From Brevundimonas sp. UBA6550 (GTDB taxonomy: Bacteria > Pseudomonadota > Alphaproteobacteria > Caulobacterales > Caulobacteraceae): a stretch of 64,000 nt of DNA. Shown here piece after piece: positions 18,455 to 26,156 of this stretch. Location: assembly GCF_002434505.1 (NCBI RefSeq), contig NZ_DJKE01000001.1:1-64000 (forward strand), given 5' to 3'. The notes beneath the pieces are model-generated. The model was given only the letters and a program-made list of their open reading frames with translations. It had not been told where the DNA came from and ran no database searches. The position numbers and the translations under genes are program-made. Every line of letters begins with the position of its first letter. Within the stretch, counting starts at the first letter, position 1.

Positions 18455-19324
18455 ATGACCCTCCCCCACGCCCTGCCCCACCTCGGCGCCGTCGCCGGCG
18501 ATTACGACATTCTGCTCTGCGACGTGTGGGGCGTGATCCATAATGGGCGCGAAAGCTGGAAGGCGCCGTGCGAGGCGCTGGCGCGGTTCAATCGCGAGGG
18601 CGGCCATGTGGTGCTGATCTCCAACTCGCCGCGTCCGGCTTCGGACGTGATCGCGCAGCTGGACGGGCTGGGGGTGCCGCGTGAAAGCTGGAAGGCCTTC
18701 GTCACCTCGGGCGACGCGACGCGGGCGGAACTGGCCAAGCGCGCGCCCGGCCCGGCCTGGATCGTCGGGCCCGAACGCGACGCCCCCCTCTACGCCGGCC
18801 TGGGGCTGGAGCGGGCCGCTTCGCCCGAGGACGCCGCCTTCATCTCCGTCACCGGCCCGGTGGACGACACGACCGAGACGCCCGAAGACTATCGCGCGCG
18901 GTTCGCCGTGGGCGCCGGGCGCGACATCGAACTGATCTGCGCCAACCCGGACCGGGTGGTGCAGCGCGGCGATCAGCTGATCTATTGCGGCGGGGCGCTG
19001 GCCGACCTCTACGCCTCGCAGGGCGGGCGCGTGGTCATGGCGGGCAAGCCGTTCGCCCCCATCTACGACCTGGCGATCAAGGAGGCGGAGGTCCTGCTGG
19101 GCCGCCCGGTCGACCGCTCGCGCGTGCTGTGCATCGGCGACGGGGTCGTGACCGACGTCATGGGCGCCAATGCGCAAGCACTGGACTGTCTGTTCATCGC
19201 CCAGGGCATCCACGGCGACCAGGCCAAGGGCGAGGACGGATCGCTGGACCCCGCCCGCGCCGGCGCCCTGCTGAAGGCCGAAACCGCCTATGCGCGCTAC
19301 GCGGCGCTGGAACTGGCCTGGTAA
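18455..19324 (+). CDS. HAD-superfamily hydrolase, TIGR01459 type
   Basis: A 289-residue cytoplasmic HAD phosphatase. Motif I is CDVWGVIHNG, motif II LISNSPRP and the C-terminal acidic motif CIGDGVVTD. This is the pattern of the alphaproteobacterial TIGR01459 (class IIA, NagD/PGP-like) family. Substrate unknown. I chose the ATG at 18455: the longer open frame runs through the palindromic repeat and overlaps tipF. It is followed closely by the MaoC and ribF genes. Confidence 0.88.
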   Translation: MTLPHALPHLGAVAGDYDILLCDVWGVIHNGRESWKAPCEALARFNREGGHVVLISNSPRPASDVIAQLDGLGVPRESWKAFVTSGDATRAELAKRAPGPAWIVGPERDAPLYAGLGLERAASPEDAAFISVTGPVDDTTETPEDYRARFAVGAGRDIELICANPDRVVQRGDQLIYCGGALADLYASQGGRVVMAGKPFAPIYDLAIKEAEVLLGRPVDRSRVLCIGDGVVTDVMGANAQALDCLFIAQGIHGDQAKGEDGSLDPARAGALLKAETAYARYAALELAW

Positions 19325-19363
19325 GGCTCGCCATTTTGTCGCACGGCGGCTAAAGCCACAATC

Positions 19364-19825
19364 ATGGTCGAATTGGTTCAGCAGCATCCGTCCGGTGGTT
19401 ACATCCTGGACGAACTTCACGTCGGCATGGCGGCCGAGAAAATCGTCGTGGCGACGGAGGATCGCATCCGCCTGTTCGCCGAGGCGTCCGACGATTTCAA
19501 CCCGGTGCATCTGGACGAGGCCTTCGCCTCAAAGACCGCCTATCGCGGCCGGATCGCCCATGGCCTGCTCAGCGCCTCGTTCGGTTCGGCGGTGGTGGGC
19601 ACAATCCTGCCGGGCGCCGGCTCGATCTACATCTCCCAGACCCTGGCCTTCCACCAGCCGGTGCGGATCGACGACGTCGTGCGCATCGTCATCACGGTGA
19701 TCGAGGTCGAGGCCGAAAGCGCGCGGGTCAAGCTGAGCTGCGAGGGCTTCGTGGGCGAGACCATGATCATGGACGGCGTCGCCGTGGTCCGCGTTCCGCG
19801 CCGGCGCAAACCGTCCCAGCGCTGA
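19364..19825 (+). CDS. MaoC-like (R)-specific enoyl-CoA hydratase
   Basis: A 153-residue single hot-dog domain protein. The hydratase-2 motif is seen as DDFNPVHLDEAFA, with the catalytic Asp and His, followed by GRIAHGLLSASF. Such enzymes hydrate trans-2-enoyl-CoA to (R)-3-hydroxyacyl-CoA and can feed polyhydroxyalkanoate synthesis (PhaJ). No PHA synthase is in the window. Its stop overlaps the ribF start by one base (TGATG). Confidence 0.87.
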   Translation: MVELVQQHPSGGYILDELHVGMAAEKIVVATEDRIRLFAEASDDFNPVHLDEAFASKTAYRGRIAHGLLSASFGSAVVGTILPGAGSIYISQTLAFHQPVRIDDVVRIVITVIEVEAESARVKLSCEGFVGETMIMDGVAVVRVPRRRKPSQR

Positions 19826-20757
19826 TGCAGGTCGTTCGCGACTGGCGCGACCTGCCGGACGCCGCAAAGGGCGCCGCCGTCGCCGTCGGGGCCTTCGACG
19901 GGGTGCATCGGGGCCATCAGGCCGTGATCGCCGATGCGAAGGCGGCGGCCGACCGGCTGGGCGCGCCGCTGGGCGTGGTCAGCTTCGATCCCCATCCCCG
20001 CCGCTGGTTCCAGAAGGACGCCGCGCCGTTCCGCCTGATGACCGCCGACCAGATGGCCCAGGCCCTGGCGCCGCTGGGCGTGGACATCCTGTATCTGCTG
20101 CCCTTCGACGCCGAGATGGCGGGCATGAGCGACGCCGAGTTCGCCGAGCGGGTGCTGGCCCAGGGCCTGGGCATCCGCCACGCCGCCGTCGGTTTCGACT
20201 TCACCTTCGGCAAGGGGCGGTCAGGCTCGCCCGAGGCCTTGCGCGCCTATGGCGAACGGCTGGGCTTCGGCGTTTCGACGGCGCCGCGTCTGGACGACGC
20301 CGATGGGCTGAAACTGTCGTCCAGCGCCGTTCGCGAGGCGCTGAAGGCCGGGGACATGGCCCGCGCGGCCGCCATCCTGGGCCGCCCCTTCGCCATCCAG
20401 GGCGAGGTGATCCACGGCGACAAGCGCGGCCGCACCATCGGCGTGCCGACCGCCAATGTGCCTTTGGGCGACTATATGCGGCCGGCCTACGGCGTCTATG
20501 CGACGCGCAGCCGGCTGGCGGACGGGCGCGTGGTCGACGGCGTGGCCAGCCTGGGCGTGCGGCCCATGTATGCGCTGGAGACGCCGCTGCTGGAGGTGTG
20601 GCTGTTCGACTTCGACGGCGACCTCTATGGCCAGACGCTGGACACCCAGCTGATCGCCTGGCTGCGCGGCGAGGAGACGTTCGACGGCCTGGACGCCCTG
20701 AAAACCCAGATCGACGCCGACGCGGCGGCGGCGCGGGCGGTTCTCAGCGGGTCATAA
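19825..20757 (+). CDS. ribF: Bifunctional riboflavin kinase/FAD synthetase
   Basis: A 310-residue enzyme that makes FMN from riboflavin and then FAD. The N-terminal nucleotidyltransferase domain shows [10 protein letters not shown] (about 25-34) and the C-terminal kinase domain shows [20 protein letters not shown]. Length is typical. Translation is probably coupled to the MaoC gene through TGATG. No FMN riboswitch is possible at this start. Its end overlaps the convergent carbonic anhydrase gene by six bases. Confidence 0.95.
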   Translation: MQVVRDWRDLPDAAKGAAVAVGAFDGVHRGHQAVIADAKAAADRLGAPLGVVSFDPHPRRWFQKDAAPFRLMTADQMAQALAPLGVDILYLLPFDAEMAGMSDAEFAERVLAQGLGIRHAAVGFDFTFGKGRSGSPEALRAYGERLGFGVSTAPRLDDADGLKLSSSAVREALKAGDMARAAAILGRPFAIQGEVIHGDKRGRTIGVPTANVPLGDYMRPAYGVYATRSRLADGRVVDGVASLGVRPMYALETPLLEVWLFDFDGDLYGQTLDTQLIAWLRGEETFDGLDALKTQIDADAAAARAVLSGS

Positions 20758-21279
20758 GGCGCGCAACTCCGCCGCAAACCGCTTCCAGTTCTGCACATAG
20801 TGGTCGGCCGACATCTGCAGCACGGCGATGTGTTCGGGGTCGCGTTCGCGCACCACCTTTCCCGGCTGGCCCATGACCAGGCTGTTGTCGGGAATGACCT
20901 TGCCCTCGGTGATCAGGGCGTTGGCGCCGATGATGCAGTTGCGGCCGATCCTGACGCCGTTCAGCACCACCGCCCCGATCCCGATCAGGCTGTAATCCCC
21001 CACTTCGCAGCCGTGCAGCATGGCGTTGTGGCCCACCGTCACCCCGCGCCCGAGCGTCAGCGGCGAGCCGAAGTCGGTATGCAGGACGCTGCCGTCCTGG
21101 ATGTTGCTGTCGGGACCCACCGTGATCGGATCGTTGTCGCCGCGCAGGGTCGCGCCGAACCAGACGCTGGCGTTCGTGTGCAGAATCACATTCCCTATCA
21201 CCGATGCGCTTGGCGCCACCCAGTATTCGCCCTGCGGCGGAAGCTGAGGTTTGCTGTCGCCCAATGCGTAAACAGTCAT
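20752..21279 (-). CDS. Gamma-class carbonic anhydrase-like protein
   Basis: A 175-residue left-handed beta-helix protein with hexapeptide repeats. The three zinc-ligand histidines of gamma carbonic anhydrases are in place ([16 protein letters not shown]). The family includes CaiE/PaaY-like proteins whose activity varies, so carbonic anhydrase activity is likely but not certain. Cytoplasmic, single gene, divergent from the phoH leader. Confidence 0.88.
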   Translation of the reverse strand: MTVYALGDSKPQLPPQGEYWVAPSASVIGNVILHTNASVWFGATLRGDNDPITVGPDSNIQDGSVLHTDFGSPLTLGRGVTVGHNAMLHGCEVGDYSLIGIGAVVLNGVRIGRNCIIGANALITEGKVIPDNSLVMGQPGKVVRERDPEHIAVLQMSADHYVQNWKRFAAELRAL

Positions 21280-21600
21280 CAGAACACCACCTAATCTTTG
21301 AAAAACGAGGGCTTTAACGGAACGCTAACCACGATAGCATCATTCTGTTGATGCGATTCGCGGGTCGCCATTTCGGCCTCGAATCCGAAACCGGATCAAG
21401 TTCGGTCCGGTCAGTCGTCGGGGCTTGTGCGTGGCGCGTTGGGATCCGGGTTCGGTTGTTCGGCGGCGGGTCGATCCCGTTGCGGACGGCCCTGCACTCG
21501 ATCCGGGCGGCCTGCGTTGCGGCCGCGACCCTTTCCTCCCCAAGCCCATCCAAGGCGGCGCCCGTTCGGGTCCGCCTTTTTTCATGCCCTGGAGGCGTCC
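21280..21600 (+). promoter_or_regulatory. Long phoH leader and divergent promoter region
   Basis: This 321-base gap has two parts. From 21285 to 21345 the sequence is AT-richer and contains TTAA-N7-CTAAC at 21314-21329, one base off the CtrA consensus, plus a GANTC site at 21355-21359. From about 21350 to 21583 it is GC-rich with many inverted segments and ends in an intrinsic terminator only 18 bases before the phoH start. A 96-codon frame (21348-21638) crosses it but looks non-coding. The arrangement suggests a regulatory leader or a small RNA upstream of phoH. Confidence 0.45.
21552..21582 (+). terminator. Terminator/attenuator hairpin before phoH
   Basis: AAGGCGG (21552-21558) pairs perfectly with CCGCCTT (21572-21578), with an inner CCCG/CGGG stem. 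The hairpin runs directly into six T (21577-21582). It therefore has both parts of a Rho-independent terminator, placed between the promoter region and the phoH ribosome site (TGGAGG at 21590-21595). Confidence 0.65.
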
Positions 21601-22380
21601 ATGACCAAGCGTGCGGCTACGAAGCGTCAGTCCCGTGAAAACGGCATCCTGGATTCGCGTGACTTCATCGAGGAGTCGAAGGTTCGCCGGCTCCATACGC
21701 CCAACACCTCGCGCTCGGGCTGGTCGCCCCATCCGTCCAACGACGACCGCGACCAGGGCTATCTGAAGACGCTGAAGCCCAAGTCCGAAGGCCAGGGCGA
21801 GCTGATGGCGGCCATCGACCAACACAATCTGGTCATGGCGCTGGGGCCGGCAGGCACGGGCAAGACCTATCTGGCCGTGGCCAAGGCGGTCGAGGCGCTG
21901 GAGGCCGGCAAGGTCGGGCGCATCGTCCTGTCGCGTCCGGCGGTCGAGGCCGGCGAATCCATCGGCTTCCTGCCCGGCGACATGGAGGACAAGCTGGCGC
22001 CCTATCTGCGCCCCCTCTACGACGCCCTGTCGGACCGGCTGTCGATGAAGCGGGTCAAGGCGCTGATGGCCGAGGGTCTGATCGAGATCGCGCCCATCGG
22101 CTATATGCGCGGCCGCACCCTGAACAACGCCTTCATCGTCGTGGACGAGGCGCAGAACTGCACCTACGTCCAGCTGAAGATGCTGCTGACGCGGCTGGGC
22201 TGGCACTCGACCATGGTGGTGACGGGCGATCCGCAGCAGTCGGACCTCTTGCCCGGCATATCGGGTCTGTCGGACATCTCGGCGCGTCTGGAGGCCGTGC
22301 CAGACATCGCCGTTGTGCGCCTGGCCGAGCAGGACATCGTGCGCCACCCGCTGGTCGCCTCCATGATCGGCGTGCTCTGA
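21601..22380 (+). CDS. PhoH-family ATPase
   Basis: A 259-residue PhoH-like P-loop protein with Walker A GPAGTGKT, Walker B IVVDEAQN and the sensor motif VTGDPQQSD. PhoH proteins are predicted RNA-associated ATPases. This one is not next to ybeY, so it is probably the second, stand-alone paralogue with an N-terminal 60-residue basic extension. The ATG at 21601 has TGGAGG upstream. The same frame stays open further upstream, but the terminator hairpin and ribosome site argue for this start. Confidence 0.9.
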   Translation: MTKRAATKRQSRENGILDSRDFIEESKVRRLHTPNTSRSGWSPHPSNDDRDQGYLKTLKPKSEGQGELMAAIDQHNLVMALGPAGTGKTYLAVAKAVEALEAGKVGRIVLSRPAVEAGESIGFLPGDMEDKLAPYLRPLYDALSDRLSMKRVKALMAEGLIEIAPIGYMRGRTLNNAFIVVDEAQNCTYVQLKMLLTRLGWHSTMVVTGDPQQSDLLPGISGLSDISARLEAVPDIAVVRLAEQDIVRHPLVASMIGVL

Positions 22381-22389
22381 ACCTCTCCG

Positions 22390-22423
22390 CCTGTAGCCGG
22401 CGACGAGGCGCGTCGGCTACAGG
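22390..22423 (+). terminator. Stem-loop after phoH
   Basis: CCTGTAGCCG (22390-22399) and CGGCTACAGG (22414-22423) form a perfect ten-base-pair stem 10 bases after the phoH stop. No T run follows, so it may be a weak terminator or an RNA-stabilising hairpin. Confidence 0.45.
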
Positions 22424-22507
22424 CCCGTTGCACCTGGAAACCAAAAGCCATTGTCCCCAAGCGCGCCGCCCCGCTAAAGGTCGGGTCGCCGCTGATGAGG
22501 GATTTCG

Positions 22508-23830
22508 ATGCGCGTAGCGATGATTGGGACGGGTTATGTGGGCCTGGTGTCCGGCGCCTGTTTCGCCGACTTCGGCCATGTCGTCACCTGCATCGACAAG
22601 GACCCGTCCAAGATCGAACGGCTGGAGCGGGGCGAAATCCCGATCTACGAGCCGGGTCTGGACGATCTGGTCGCCGCGAACGTGCGCGAAGGGCGGCTGT
22701 TCTTCACCCTGGACGGGGCCGAGGCCATTCGCAACGCCGATGCGGTCTTCATCGCCGTCGGGACCCCGACGCGGCGCGGCGACGGCCATGCCGACCTGTC
22801 CTACGTCCATGCGGCGGCCGAGGAGATCGCCGGACTGATCGACGGTTTCACCGTGGTCGTGACCAAGTCCACCGTTCCGGTCGGCACGGGCGACGAGGTC
22901 GAGGCCATCATCCGAAAGGCCAATCCCGACGCCGATTTCGCCGTCGTCTCCAACCCCGAGTTCCTGCGCGAGGGCGCCGCCATCGGCGACTTCAAACGCC
23001 CCGACCGGGTGGTGATCGGCGTCAACGACATGGAGGGCGAGGTGGGGCTGCGCGCCCAGAAGGTCATGAGCGAACTGTATCGCCCGCTGAACCTGAACGA
23101 GAGCCCGCTGCTGTTCGTGGGCCGCCGCACGTCCGAACTGATCAAATACGCCGCCAACGCCTTCCTGGCCATGAAGATCACCTTCATCAACGAGATGGCG
23201 GACCTGTGCGAAGCGGTCGGCGCCGACGTTCAGCAGGTCGCGCGCGGCATCGGCCTGGACAAGCGGATCGGCTCCAAATTCCTGCACGCCGGCCCCGGCT
23301 ATGGTGGATCGTGCTTCCCCAAGGACACCATCGCCCTGGTCCGCACCGCCCAGCAGTACGGCGCCCCGACCCGCCTGATCGAGGCGACGGTCGAGGTCAA
23401 CGACGCCCGCAAGAAGGCCATGGCCGGCCGGGTCGAGACCACCCTGGGCGACAGCGTGGCGGGCAAGACCGTCGCCCTGCTGGGCCTGACCTTCAAGCCG
23501 AACACCGACGACATGCGCGACGCCCCTTCGCTGGACATCGCCCCCGCCCTAATCGCCGCCGGCGCCCACGTCCAGGCCTTCGATCCCGAGGGGATGCACG
23601 AGGCCGCCAAACTGCTGCCCGGCGTGGAGATGAAGGACAACGCCTATGACGCCGTGATCGGCGCCGACGCCGTGGTGCTGGTCACCGAATGGGACCAGTT
23701 CCGCGCCCTGGATCTGGACCGGATCAAGCTTTTGATGAAACAGCCGGTGCTGGTCGATCTGCGCAACATCTATCGGCCCGACGACATGAAGAGCCGGGGC
23801 TTCCGCTATATGGGCGTCGGGCGCGGCTGA
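22508..23830 (+). CDS. ugd: UDP-glucose 6-dehydrogenase
   Basis: A 440-residue cytoplasmic enzyme that oxidises UDP-glucose to UDP-glucuronate with NAD. The Rossmann motif GTGYVGLVSG is at the N-terminus. The catalytic cysteine lies in GGSCFPKDT (about residue 262) and the UDP-binding C-terminal domain shows GLTFKPNTDDMRDAPS. Length is typical. Its stop overlaps the start of the epimerase gene (TGATG). Together they make UDP-glucuronate and probably UDP-galacturonate for the surface polysaccharide whose export genes follow. Confidence 0.95.
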   Translation: MRVAMIGTGYVGLVSGACFADFGHVVTCIDKDPSKIERLERGEIPIYEPGLDDLVAANVREGRLFFTLDGAEAIRNADAVFIAVGTPTRRGDGHADLSYVHAAAEEIAGLIDGFTVVVTKSTVPVGTGDEVEAIIRKANPDADFAVVSNPEFLREGAAIGDFKRPDRVVIGVNDMEGEVGLRAQKVMSELYRPLNLNESPLLFVGRRTSELIKYAANAFLAMKITFINEMADLCEAVGADVQQVARGIGLDKRIGSKFLHAGPGYGGSCFPKDTIALVRTAQQYGAPTRLIEATVEVNDARKKAMAGRVETTLGDSVAGKTVALLGLTFKPNTDDMRDAPSLDIAPALIAAGAHVQAFDPEGMHEAAKLLPGVEMKDNAYDAVIGADAVVLVTEWDQFRALDLDRIKLLMKQPVLVDLRNIYRPDDMKSRGFRYMGVGRG

Positions 23831-24804
23831 TGGGGTCGCCGATCCTGGTCACCGGCGCGGCCGGCTTCATCGGCATGCACGTCGCCGAACGCCTGCTGGA
23901 TCGGGGCGAGCCGGTGATCGGCGTCGATGTCTTCAACGACTATTACGACCCGCGCCTGAAGGCGGCCCGCGCCGCGCGGCTCGAGGGGCGCGACGGCTTT
24001 CGCATGGTGCGCGCCGACATCGCCGACCACGAGCAAATGCGCGCCCTGGTCGCGGACGCGGGCGTGCGGCGGATCGTGCATCTGGCCGCCCAGGCGGGGG
24101 TGCGGTATTCGCTGGAGAATCCCTTCGCCTATGAGCGGTCCAACCTGGCCGGCCATCTGTCGATGCTGGAGGCCGCGCGGCACAATGACGTGACCCATCT
24201 GGTCTATGCCTCGTCCAGTTCGGTCTATGGCGACCGGCCGCTGGAGGGTTCCGGCTTTCGAGAGGACGATCCGACCGTCAATCCCGTCTCGCTCTACGCC
24301 GCGACCAAACGCTCGTGCGAACTGATGAGCCAGAGCTACGCCAGGCTTTACGGCTTTCCGCAGTCGGGCCTGCGCTTCTTCACCGTCTATGGGCCGTGGG
24401 GCCGGCCGGACATGGCCTATTTCGGCTTCACCCAGAAGATCGTGCGCGGCGAGCCCATCGAGGTCTATGGCGAGGGGCGGATGGCGCGCGACTTCACCTA
24501 TATCGACGACATCGTGGACGGGATCGTGGGCGTGCTGGACCGCCCGCCGGCCGCCGGCGCCCATGAGATCTACAACATCGGCGACAGTCAGCCGGTCGGC
24601 CTGATGGAGATGATCTCGACGCTGGAGACGGCCCTGGGCGTCGAGGCCAAAAAGGTCATGCGTCCGATGCAGCCCGGCGACGTCACCGCCACCTATGCCG
24701 ACGTCTCCAAGCTGAACGCCCTGTGCGGCTACCAGCCCCAAGTGCCGCTCAAGGCCGGGCTGGAGAAGTTCGTGGCCTGGTGGCGGCAGTATCAGAACGG
24801 CTGA
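23830..24804 (+). CDS. UDP-glucuronate 4-epimerase-like NAD-dependent epimerase
   Basis: A 324-residue extended SDR. The NAD motif is TGAAGFIGMH, the catalytic segment SSSSVYGDRP with YAATK, and it continues with RFFTVYGPWGRPDMA, the usual signature of the UDP-glucuronate epimerase (LspL/CapI) group. Substrate is further supported by the adjacent ugd. It overlaps ugd by one base. The outer-membrane barrel gene begins 11 bases after its stop. Confidence 0.88.
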   Translation: MGSPILVTGAAGFIGMHVAERLLDRGEPVIGVDVFNDYYDPRLKAARAARLEGRDGFRMVRADIADHEQMRALVADAGVRRIVHLAAQAGVRYSLENPFAYERSNLAGHLSMLEAARHNDVTHLVYASSSSVYGDRPLEGSGFREDDPTVNPVSLYAATKRSCELMSQSYARLYGFPQSGLRFFTVYGPWGRPDMAYFGFTQKIVRGEPIEVYGEGRMARDFTYIDDIVDGIVGVLDRPPAAGAHEIYNIGDSQPVGLMEMISTLETALGVEAKKVMRPMQPGDVTATYADVSKLNALCGYQPQVPLKAGLEKFVAWWRQYQNG

Positions 24805-24815
24805 CGCGCCGGGTG

Positions 24816-26084
24816 ATGCGACGCGCCGTCCGTCCCGCCGTCGCCGCATCCCTGGGCCTGTTCGCTGCGGATCAGGCCGCCGCCCAGACGGCTGTAGCCG
24901 ATCCCTTCTATCGTCAGCGTGGCCAGGCCGTGCGCGACCGGCCCCAGCCGGCCTATGACGCCGTGGGGCTGCGGGTCGGAGGCTTCACCCTGTGGCCGCG
25001 TCTGCAGTCGGCGGCCGTGTTCGACGACAATATCTTCGCGGCCCAGAACGACGTCCAGGCCGCCGCGACCCTGCGCCTGACGCCCGACGTCACCGCCCGC
25101 TCGAACTGGGGACGTCACCAGGTCCAGGGGTATGCCCGGCTCGATCTGGACCGGAACCTGAACGTCTCAAGCGAGAACACGACCAACTGGCGCCTGGGCG
25201 GGGCCGGCCGCCTGGATGTGACTCAGGGCGCCCACATGGCCCTGGGCCTTGCTCTGCAGCATGGGCATGAGGCCCGGACCGCTTTTGGAGCCGATCCCCT
25301 GACCGTCCGCCCCGTCGCCTTCGACGGCGTCTCGGCCCGGCTGTCGGGCCAGAGGACGCGCGGCCGCCTGCGCCTGGACGCCAGCGCCGAGGTGCAGCGT
25401 CGCGACTATCGCGACGGCGCCGATGCGGCCGGCGCCCTGGTCGAACAGGACGACCGCGACCGCACGACCCTGACCCTGACCGGCCGCGCGGCCTACGCCC
25501 TGTCGCCGGCGACGGCGGTCTATCTGCAAATCGCCGGCGACGACCGCGACTATCGCCGCGTTCCCGGCCGGCCCGACCGCACATCCACCGGGCGCGAGAC
25601 CCTGGCGGGCGTGGACTTCGAATTGGGCGGACTGATCCGCGGCGACATCGCGCTGGGCCATCGGCGCCAGATCTTCGACGACCCGAGGTTCGGCGATCTG
25701 GACGGCTTCGGCGGCCGGGGGCGCCTGACGTGGTTTCCCACCGCCCTGACAACCGTCTCCGTGGCCGCCGAACGCGCGGTCGCCGATGCAGGAGTGGTCG
25801 GCGCGGCCGGCGCCCGGCGCACCGACCTGTCTCTGAGCCTGGACCACGAACTGCTGCGCAACCTGATCCTGTCGGCGCGGGCGGCCCATGTCGATGACGC
25901 CTACGTCGGGCGCGACCGCACCGATCAACGGTTCAGCGTCGGCCTGGCCGCCGACTATCGCCTGAACCGCCGACAGGGCCTGACCGCCGATCTGAACTGG
26001 ATCGACCAGGTGTCGAACGGGGCCGCGCCCGGTCCCCGCTATCGCGCCCTGCGGCTGACCGTGGCGGCGGCGGCGCGCTTCTAA
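24816..26084 (+). CDS. Outer-membrane beta-barrel protein of a polysaccharide locus
   Basis: A 422-residue exported protein: signal peptide to about residue 25 (AAAQ), then alternating amphipathic strands ending in aromatic ...LTVAAAARF, as in outer-membrane barrels. It resembles the BBP2 (PF10082) type of putative porin often found beside GumC/Wzc genes, where it may help export the polymer. The ATG at 24816 directly follows a GTG at 24813; either could be used. Strain-specific function is inferred from context only. Confidence 0.75.
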   Translation: MRRAVRPAVAASLGLFAADQAAAQTAVADPFYRQRGQAVRDRPQPAYDAVGLRVGGFTLWPRLQSAAVFDDNIFAAQNDVQAAATLRLTPDVTARSNWGRHQVQGYARLDLDRNLNVSSENTTNWRLGGAGRLDVTQGAHMALGLALQHGHEARTAFGADPLTVRPVAFDGVSARLSGQRTRGRLRLDASAEVQRRDYRDGADAAGALVEQDDRDRTTLTLTGRAAYALSPATAVYLQIAGDDRDYRRVPGRPDRTSTGRETLAGVDFELGGLIRGDIALGHRRQIFDDPRFGDLDGFGGRGRLTWFPTALTTVSVAAERAVADAGVVGAAGARRTDLSLSLDHELLRNLILSARAAHVDDAYVGRDRTDQRFSVGLAADYRLNRRQGLTADLNWIDQVSNGAAPGPRYRALRLTVAAAARF

Positions 26085-26156
26085 CGCCCGGAGATCGTTG
26101 ACAACCTGCGCGCGACACCGCACCACTGATGCGGACGACTTCTGTTCGGCGGCGCG

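Noticed and set aside
21348..21638. Small protein of 96 residues in the phoH leader
   Set aside because: It runs through a terminator hairpin and into phoH in another frame, with no ribosome site or recognisable sequence.
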